NCBI RefSeq assembly: GCF_004798865.1
Contig: NW_025335568.1
Span: 59,105,753-59,169,752, forward strand
DNA length: 64,000 bases
Direction: 5' to 3'
Origin: Varanus komodoensis
Taxonomy: Eukaryota > Chordata > Lepidosauria > Squamata > Varanidae
A program made the position numbers and the translations under genes. Positions 56,420-64,000 of the stretch are shown piece by piece. The notes below the pieces were generated by a model. That model was not told the origin of the DNA. It did not search any database and saw only the letters and a program-made list of their open reading frames with translations. The stretch's first letter is position 1. Every line of letters starts with the position of its first letter.

Positions 56420-56795
56420 CATGGTGCTGGAGGAGAGTTTTCTGAATACCTGGATCAACAGAAAGACAAACAAATGGGTTCTAAATCAAATCAAGCCAGA
56501 ACTTGCCTTGCAGGCAAAAATGACAAAACAGAAGCTGTCATGATTTGGGCACATCATGAGAAGGCCAGCCTCACTGGAGAAGACAATCATACTAGGAAAA
56601 GTGAAAGGCAGAAGAAGAAGAAGACAACCAAATATGAGATTCTTTGATTCCATAAAGGAAGCCACAGCCTTGAGTTATGAAAGCTGAGCAGAACTTGTGG
56701 CTCTCCAGGATGTAGGACATTTCGGAGGGGATTCATTCTTAGGATTGCCGTAAGTCAGAGACAAGGTAACCAGAGCAACCCACATTGTTCAACTT
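56420..56795 (+). mobile_element. RTE-clade LINE remnant, C-terminal end
   Basis: WINRKTNKWVLNQIKPELAL, FGHIMRRPASLEKTIILGKV, KGRRRRRQPNMRFFDSIKEA and TALSYES, then a typical RTE end. Same type as 14640-14960. Confidence 0.8.
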
Positions 56796-58649
56796 AGCAA
56801 AGATGCAAATGTGGATGCACCATCATAGATCCAATTACCACAGGCAAGTTTTATATCACTCAATTTCAGTTAAAGCACAATACTTTCTGAATAAAGACAG
56901 CTCATGCATTCATCTGAGATTCATCAAGGCAGAAGAAACCTAGTAAAAAACATGTGACTCAGCCCTGGGTGTGTTCAACTTATGCTCTCAGCTTGTTACT
57001 GGTCTCTTATCTCAGGATAATTTCTCACTGATAGAAGGTGGGTCATCTCAACAGCAAAATGAAGTGGATAGAATGGAAAATGCATCAGAGAAAAGAAGAG
57101 GACTTCCACTGCACAGGAAGTGTAAATCCTGGCTTTCTGTTTGCTGACAGAATGCTGGATGCAAATCAAAAGAATGGCAAAATCTATGCAGAAGGTCTAC
57201 AAGGCTTTCCTTCTCATACAAAACAGCCAAAAGAGATGGGCTGGATTGTGAATACAGTGGCCAACATCTCAGTAAAAGCTGTTCATGCAGCCAAGCTTTA
57301 TATGAGAACATTAGAAGTATTCATACTCTATGTGAGCGAATTGGTCCATCTAACCCAGTACACCATGTGTAGGAAACTTGCAGTCCTCCATAGGTTTGGG
57401 CCTGCTGTTTCCTGCATTTCTCCCCTTTGATTATGCCAGCTATGGCTGATAGGAGATGTGCCTGGAGAGCCACAAGTTGCTCACCCATGAAGTACGCTAA
57501 TGGATAACAGGTCTCCAAGATTTCAGGCCAGGACTCTTTCCTGGATCTACCTGGAGATGTAGATTAAAACTAGGACTCCATATATGTAAAGCATGGAGTC
57601 CAGCACTGACCTACACAGAGTGGACACTTCTTCTAATCTTTTATATCTTACCAAAGTTTCACTCCTGAACACCCAAATGCAAAACCTTGATGTTAGAATT
57701 GGCTCCTACATTACCTTTGTTATATTGAAGTGTTCCTTTTTAATGCTCTCCTTCACAACCATCCTTAGGCCTTCATCTGCTTTTTTTTTGAAAACCTGGT
57801 ATTTTACTTCTCGGTTGCTAAACTCCTCTCCACTAGGCTTTTTGAAAGAGCTAATTAGGAATCTCCTACCCAGAAGTCATTGAGCGGAAATTAACAAAAG
57901 AACTGGCAGTCACAGTAACATATTTCTCCAGACAGCTTCCCCAGCTTTGAAAACTCCTTCCTCAAGAGGTTTAATCCGTGAGCCAGAGGTGACTTTTGGA
58001 CTGGATTTAAGAATTCAGCAAGCAATATAGGTTTGCCTAACCATTATGAATAAAGATTGCAATTATTTTATTGGTAAGCAGGGGTTGTAGGAGAAGAAAA
58101 TTCCAGTTGCCAAACTTCAACACAGTGATCACTGTCAAAACCAGATGGCTAGATCAAATCACTATGATCAAGGCACAGACAGATACAACAACACAGGATG
58201 AGCCAGTAAGGTATAGCAGTAAGCATGTTGAACCTGCTTGGATATTGTCAGAATGTTAACAATAATCCAATTTGCTTTGGTGGCCTGATAAAGAAGACAG
58301 CCGCAGTTACCTTGCAAGTGTTTGCAGGACTGGCATCAGAAATGTAGGTGCTTGCAGGATTAAGATCAGTACAATCATGCAGACTAGCTGGGAGCAGCAG
58401 GAGGCTGTATAAAAGGCTTCTCAGACCTGCCCAGCTTTGACACAGCAACAGACGTCCTTGCAGTGCCCATCTGGCATCTGTTTCTACTCTTGCAATGTTG
58501 TCACTTGTGTCTATTCCTGACTCTGCCTTCACCACTGGTCCTGCCACACTGTCCTGGTATCTGACCATTGCCTATTCCAGACTCATCTCTGTTTCTGGTC
58601 CTGTTACATCTTGCAAAGTTCTCTATCACCCCTGCTCCTGATGTTCAAG

Positions 58650-58800
58650 TTGAGGACACCTTCTGCTTACATCCTGGAACTAACTACTATGGTGACTTTG
58701 TACCAGTCACTGACTTGCAGCCTAACGTATCTCACAGGGTTGTTATTGTGAGGATAAAGCGGAGAGGAGAAATGTGTAAGCTGTTGTGGGTTCCTCACAA
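58650..58800 (+). mobile_element. tRNA-derived SINE, 3' part only
   Basis: TGGTGACTTTGTACCAGTCA, CTAACGTATCTCACAGGGTT and TTGTTATTGTGAGGATAAAG. The head is missing; the DNA transposon at 58818 begins just after. Confidence 0.6.
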
Positions 58801-58815
58801 GAAAAAAGTGACATA

Positions 58816-59948
58816 TACTGTATTTTTCGCTCTATAAGACGCACCTGACCATAAGACGCACCTAGTTTTTAGAGGAGGAAAACAAGAAAAAATATTCTGA
58901 ATCAAATGGTTTACTAAACTATTTAATAATCTATAACAGAATACAGTAATACTGTATTTCAACCTTGTAAAGTGAACAGCAGTCAACAGTGGCATTAAGA
59001 ACCATCATCACTGTCATTAACAAAAGAGAGACTTTAAAGTTCGAGTACTCTTCTAGTTTTCGTTGAACCCATAGAACTCATCATCACTAGAGTCAGAATT
59101 TATGAAGCTCTGTTGCTCACAATCACTGACATCACTTTCTTAATCAGTAGTGGAATTATGGAAGGAATCCACAATCTACACCAGTTATACAAGAGCTGCT
59201 GCAGACAATTCAACAACAAATCTAAAAAAGCCAGTAATGTCCACGCTGCCCTACTAGTAACTAATAGAAAAAAACTTCTGACAAAAAATGAGATACTGTA
59301 CGGTAAATCAAACACACAGCGGACTAAGTAGCCTTTGAAGAATAAACTTCATACACGAAGGTAATGCTGTCCAAATATCCACTGATCCTAAAAAAAAGTA
59401 TCTGATCAACTAACAGATAAATGATCCATGGAAAGCTTCCTGATAATCACAGGCACATTCCCCATCACTTCCCCATGAGCTTCATTAAAAGACGGGTTGC
59501 CATTCGAAAACACACACCAACCTGTGATTAACAGCTCTCACCTGCGCCAGAGGAGGGGGGCGGAGCAGGGCGTGCCGTGCCGGCCAGGCGGTGCCACGTG
59601 GGGCCGGCAGCGTGCCGGCGGTGGTCTTCCGGGCGACGCGGCGGCAGGTCTTCCGGGCGGTGGGGGTGAGCAGTCCATCTCTCCGTGCGGCCAGCAGGTT
59701 AAAGCCCACGGTTCCTCCTCCTCCGCACCTCTCCCCCTGAGCAGCACAGCTTTCACCTGCACCGGAGGGGGGGGGGCGGAGCAGGGCATGCTGAATGCAT
59801 GCCGGCCAGGTGGTGCCACATGGTGCAGGCGGGCCAGCAGCGTCCCGGGCGTCGGTAACACACACACATTTGCTCTATAAGACGCACAGACATTTCCCCT
59901 TACTTTTGAGGGGGGAAAAGTGCGTCCTATAGAGCGAAAAATACGGTA
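58816..59948. mobile_element. Tc1/mariner-like (probably pogo/Tigger-type) non-autonomous element with GC-rich core
   Basis: TA at 58816-58817 and 59947-59948 flank a 1129-bp body with 27-bp inverted ends (CTGTATTTTTCGCTCTATAA and CCGTATTTTTCGCTCTATAG as the first 20 bases; two mismatches). Minus-strand text near 59040-59100 (SDSSDDEFYGFNEN-like) resembles the acidic C-terminus of pogo-type transposases, so it may be a deletion derivative. A GC-rich duplicated block fills 59530-59870. Confidence 0.8.
59530..59870. repeat. GC-rich duplicated block inside the transposon
   Basis: Two related units start at about 59540 (CACCTGCGCCAGAGGAGG) and 59755 (CACCTGCACCGGAGGGGG), each followed by GGCGGAGCAGGGC(A/G)TGC and GCCGGCCAGG.GGTGCCAC. 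High CpG gives long chance frames on both strands. Confidence 0.75.
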
Positions 59949-61489
59949 AATATATTAAATAAATAAATAGCCAATAAACCTATGCAGGAACAGTTGCACA
60001 GGCACAAGAGATTAAACTAGATCTAGTGAAAGCAAATATAAAAAAAGCCTGGGATTTTGTAGGACACTCAGCAATTGGAGAGAGAAAACAAGCTCAAAAC
60101 GAAACAGAATTCCAACAGTGGCCCATTCCTAAATGCTTGCCCTCATTTTACAACACAGGAGAAGTAGCCAAGGTTGGCAGAACGTCCGCTGGATCTGCTC
60201 CAACAGCTCTGAGTTCATTTCTTGCCCTTGCAAACCCAACCCTTAGCAACTCGCAGGTTGATTCCAAAAAACTGCAATAAAGAATCTCCAAAAATAGGAA
60301 GCTTTCCCTAAAGGCCTGTGTACTTTCTATCAATGGGAAGAAGAAAAGGCATTATAGGGTCCACGTGATGGGAGAATAGAACGGAGAGGGTGGCTATAGG
60401 AAGAAATGGGGAAGGCCTACGGATGCCCTGGACCAGAAAAATACTGTGGGAAGCCAACAGCACAAAACAGTGCTTTCCAAGGACATCTGGAAATGGATGG
60501 CATGTGTCCCTTTTTTCTCCTGCCCAACACTTGCTCCCCTCTTCTCCTACAAGGACTGTGGGGCGTCTTGCCAGTCTTCAGGGCCACGGATTGCATATTA
60601 ACAGAATTTCACCACAGTCAGCTCATTATAAGTCTAAAGAGGGTCTGTGCCACTTTTCAACTCATCTTTTCCAGAATCCTGAATAGAGTATATTAAAAAG
60701 GGAAAGAAACACAGTATCAACCTGTCAGCTGGGGTGTTAAACAACCCTAAAATATCTACCACTAATACAACTTCACTGGAGGATTTCTGAGGGAATCACA
60801 CCCGCAGGCCCTGGGCAGGGTCTAATACATTTGTTATTCTGCAGAAAAAGAGAGATTTCACTGCAACCAGCAGTATTATTAGATGCTCCTTAAGTTAACG
60901 GTTGTACTTTCACAAAAATACATTTTCTGGTTAAAAAACAACTTTGGCCCACCGGGTTTTAAGGACAAGAGGAAAACAGAAGGGCCAAAACTAGGCCGGA
61001 CCCTGCAGGTATTACTTGTTCGGTCTCTTTTCTTTTCAAAAAATATTGCAGACACAAGAAGAGGTATTTTTTTCAGGGTAGTAGCATATGTTCTAAACAC
61101 AGGGGATTCCAAATTTTTGGGTGGTGGGATCCTTTAATTACACCAAATCCCATGTCAAAACCTTAACAGTCATAGTTCTCAGAAATCATTACAGCTAAAG
61201 GCATTTTGCTATAGGCTCTTGAAATGTTCTGCTTTCAAACAATTCCAGATGCTCCTCAGATAGATCAAAGCCAATTCCAGACACTCCTGCAGCAAATGAA
61301 GAAACACTAGAAATAGGCCTGTTTATTTAGGCACTCCTACAGAGATCTGATCAAACTGTGTCACCGAGTTAGATCCTCTGCGGTGCTGTGAGCCTTGGCC
61401 TTAAAAACTGAGCAAGTTTATACAACCAGGATGGATCTAGCCTGCTTCCTGAGGCAAAAAGGGGGATTCTAGAGAAGGATTTGAAGCAC

Positions 61490-61660
61490 TATGCCTGCTC
61501 CCAGAGCTCAGGGCCAGCCCTGCCACTTGGAGTGGACCTTCTAGGTACTGTGAGACCAGGCTTCTTGAAAATAAGGGTCCAGAACAAGATCTGATTTGAA
61601 TCCAAAATATTTTCCCACATGCAGAGATTCCAATGTCCAACTCTTAGAAATGGAAAATCT
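61490..61660 (+). repeat. Unclassified dispersed repeat, copy 2
   Basis: GGTACTGTGAGACCAGGCTT, GTCCAGAACAAGATCTGATT and GAGATTCCAATGTCCAACTC, matching 50280-50455 in the same orientation. Confidence 0.6.
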
Positions 61661-62365
61661 ATACCATATGGGTTGAAGAATGTCCAGATGTCGGGAATTA
61701 ACCTCAAGCCAGCCAACTCTGGATTCCTGGACATGAAGACACAAAATCTGTGGTCCACAAGGATGCACAGTATGTGCAATGCACAGCAGTGCCTTTTTGT
61801 GGCAGGTTCTCAACAATAAAAGTCCAAAGAGAAGTCCAAACTGGGTTGCATCCATGTCCAGAGGACACCCACAAACTCAACTGATGATCAATGCAAACAA
61901 AGAAATACAGATGAAGAAGACTGGAGGTTCCAAGCCATGGTTCTGTGGTCTGTGTACGAATCTCAAAAGCAGAGGTGTGGCCATAAGAGCTCTCCTTCTT
62001 ACCCTTACAAATAGGGGATTCTGCCCATTGATGAGGCCCCTATCCAACCTGGGTGTTTCCTTTCTACCTTCTGGGCTGAGGTTCCAACCTGAGCAACACC
62101 TTCGGAAACCTCTCCTTCCCTTCTCTTGTTAGGTTCCCACACTGAGAAACTGGCTGAAGCCAGTAACTGGACAGGAGTAACTTGATTCCCTACTCCCACC
62201 TTCCTTTGAAAATACTGAAAACAAAGCCAGGTGTATCCTATATTGTATAGGCCTCTAAACTCCAGACTCTTTTGGACCAGTTTCTGTTTATGAACTAAGA
62301 GTTCCACTCTATTGCTGACGTTGAACCCTGCTTCCACCAATCTGGTGCCTCCTGGATATTCTAGG
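61661..62365. other. Possible continuation of the unclassified repeat
   Basis: Nothing recognised. It may be more of the element whose shared part is at 61490-61660; no second copy is present here to compare. Confidence 0.3.
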
Positions 62366-63029
62366 CTACCTTGGCTCACAAACTTAATCCATTCCAGGAC
62401 TCTGGTCATAACCCAAATTGGTCGTGAACCAAGTTAACTTTCCCCATAAGGTTCAATGTAAATAAGGTTAATCTGTTCTGTAACTATTTTTTTAATCAGA
62501 AAAATGGGAAGCAAAGTAAAAAAACAACAAAGATCACGGCCATCTCCCCCACCCCACTCCAAGCATGAGTGCGGCCATCTCCTCGTGCCCGTCATCCCTG
62601 CATGCGCCCGTCATCCCAGAGCACTCCGGGGAGGGGGAGACGGCATGATCGTGGGCGCACTGGGGGAGGAAGAGGCGGGTGCGAACAGGGAGTGCTGGGG
62701 GAGAGAGACGGGTGCAAACACGGGCACATGGGGGGGAGATGGGCACAATCGTGCTGGGGGGAGATGGCCGAGATTGCGGTTGCGCTCCTGCAGGAAAAAC
62801 AGGCGCAATCACGGGTAAACTCCTGCAGGAAAGACAGGCGTGATCTTGGTCATCTCTCCCCCACCCCCAGCATGATCACAGCCATCTCCCCACTTGGGGG
62901 GGGGGGGGCCGGGATCAGGTCGCCACCCAATGTGGAGTTCGCGACCTAAGTCAATTTTTTAATGAAATTTTTGTTCGCGCCCTGATTTGGTCGTGAACTG
63001 AGGCGTTCATGAGCCAAGGTACCACTGTA
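62366..63029. mobile_element. Tc1/mariner-like non-autonomous element with GC-rich core
   Basis: Ends CTACCTTGGCTCACAAACTT and, inverted, CAGTGGTACCTTGGCTCATG. A TA follows the right end; the left end seems to lack the outermost few bases. Inner paired text GGTCGTGAAC and GTTCACGACC. A GC-rich core of short repeats lies at 62540-62910. Confidence 0.72.
62540..62910. repeat. GC-rich minisatellite-like core
   Basis: CTCCTGCAGGAAAAACAGGC and CTCCTGCAGGAAAGACAGGC, repeated GGGGGAGATGG and CATCTCCCC units on both strands. Confidence 0.7.
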
Positions 63030-63234
63030 CTAGCCATGCTTGCTGGGTCTTTGATGTGTGTTGAGGTTCAAAATATCTGCAGGATACCAGGATGGGGAAT
63101 GATGTCCTATATATCTGAATGAGGAGCTTCCCAGTGTTGATGCCACTTAGGAATGAAGGATTGGTCAACAGAGCATGTAAGAGAGATGATTCCAGCTGAA
63201 CCTACCCTTTTCCTAATTTTGAAAGGATGCAGGA

Positions 63235-63345
63235 TTGAGAACTTGTGGCCTCTAAGGTATTACTGGACTGCAACTCTTATCAGAATGAACTAGTCAATGA
63301 TCAAGAATGATGGGTGTTGAAGCCCAACATAATTTTGAAGGCCTT
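63235..63345. repeat. Fold-back repeat, decayed
   Basis: TACTGGACTGCAACTCTTAT on one side and AAGAATGATGGGTGTTGAAG on the other. Confidence 0.45.
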
Positions 63346-64000
63346 AAGTAATCCACTCATGATACAGTGAGATGTTTTGTTTAAGCACAAGAAAGTATCC
63401 AAACATTCAATTCTATATGGAAGGTTCTGTTGGAGGAAACATTTGGAATTTCAATGGCTGCAAAGTTTTGTGTTTGTGGGGAGCTTGATCGTAAAATGGC
63501 TGTCAGAGTGGACATGACTGACATTCGAAGGTAAACTGAGAAAAGAGTTCAAGAGAAAAATAATGTACTTAAGGACATAAATAAAAGAAAGGGGTAGTTT
63601 GAGCTCTATAACACAAAACAACTCTTCTGGATCCAAACAAAGATAGCATTGGAAGGAATCTTTTGCTTTGAAGTATGGCAGCCTTCCAGCTCTTTTTTTA
63701 AACTAAAAAGTCCTTAGAAAATAAAAACAACAAAAAAACAAAAAAATAACTTGGACTGGTAGGCACCAAGAAAGGTACCCAACAGCACAGAGATACAGTA
63801 TGAAGTACAACAGTCCAGCAATAGCTTCCTCAAGGCACATGTTGTGACATTTTTCTCTTACTAACTGCTCAACCACCACAGCTGCCTCCTTGGCACTCTG
63901 CTGCCCATTCTTCCTGTGCGTGCTTTGTTCTTTCCAGAACCAGGACAGAAACAAGGGCATGAAAGTATTTATTCCAGTAACAATGCAAAAAAATTATCCC

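Larger units (their letters stand above)
51036..64000 (-). other. PPP2R5D intron 1 (partial)
   Basis: At least 13 kb with no exon recognised. The human first exon peptide MPYKLKKEKEPPKVAK was looked for on the minus strand and not found, so exon 1 should lie beyond the window. The intron holds the transposon fragments listed separately; stretches at 51500-52030, 52660-53330, 53950-54600, 56790-58640, 59950-61430 and 63030-64000 show nothing I can name apart from fold-back repeats. Confidence 0.7.

Noticed and set aside
57038-57430. 130-codon frame on +
   Set aside because: No recognisable domain or splice context, inside the large PPP2R5D intron; likely chance.
59485-59880. Three overlapping frames of 109-127 codons
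   Set aside because: They lie in the GC-rich duplicated core of a DNA transposon and occur on both strands; by-products of composition.
62504-62949. Frames of 65-126 codons on both strands
   Set aside because: Same reason: GC-rich repeat core of the element at 62366-63029.
51036-64000. Search for PPP2R5D exon 1 and for PEX6 (expected head-to-head neighbour in human)
   Set aside because: Neither the MPYKLKKEKE peptide nor any PEX6-like coding sequence was found; they should lie to the right.

Overview
The window looks like a piece of a squamate (lizard or snake) chromosome. The two protein genes are intron-containing vertebrate genes. The repeats between their exons are the usual squamate mixture: CR1, L2, RTE/BovB and L1 LINEs, tRNA-derived SINEs, Tc1/mariner-like and hAT DNA elements, small palindromic elements and many microsatellites. 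Species cannot be told from sequence alone.

Two host genes can be read, in convergent (tail-to-tail) orientation. MEA1 (male-enhanced antigen 1) lies on the + strand. Its three coding exons are at 21665-24232, and probable non-coding 5' sequence lies near 17.6-17.9 kb. PPP2R5D (the B56-delta regulatory subunit of protein phosphatase 2A) lies on the - strand. Fourteen coding exons between 51035 and 27983 join without a break in frame and end at the normal C-terminus. Only the first coding exon (roughly 35 residues in human) is missing, and it should lie beyond 64 kb. This PPP2R5D-MEA1 pair matches human 6p21.1, where KLHDC3 follows MEA1 head-to-head. A CpG-rich promoter-like block at 16.1-16.6 kb with a good minus-strand splice donor is the likely KLHDC3 start, but no KLHDC3 coding exon is visible in the 16 kb to its left.

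Layout. 1-16 kb holds only repeats: RTE remnants, L2 and CR1 pieces, a BovB copy lacking its reverse transcriptase, and an L1 with clean target-site duplications inside an older RTE. 16.1-18.2 kb holds two CpG-rich promoter-like blocks. 18-24.7 kb is MEA1, with large antisense CR1 copies in two introns. 24.7-27.4 kb is the intergenic gap. 27.4-51 kb is PPP2R5D from its poly(A) signal to the polyglutamine-coding exon, with a 100-base assembly gap at 46018-46117 that falls inside a hAT element. 51-64 kb is the large first intron of PPP2R5D, rich in DNA-transposon miniatures.

No new gene system, CRISPR array, tRNA/rRNA gene or retroviral/LTR element was recognised. The most interesting points are the 14-residue polyglutamine run in PPP2R5D, the internally deleted BovB with a perfect 12-bp duplication, two families of palindromic mini-elements that carry a ZNF143-like motif, and two Tc1/mariner-like miniatures that carry GC-rich repeats.
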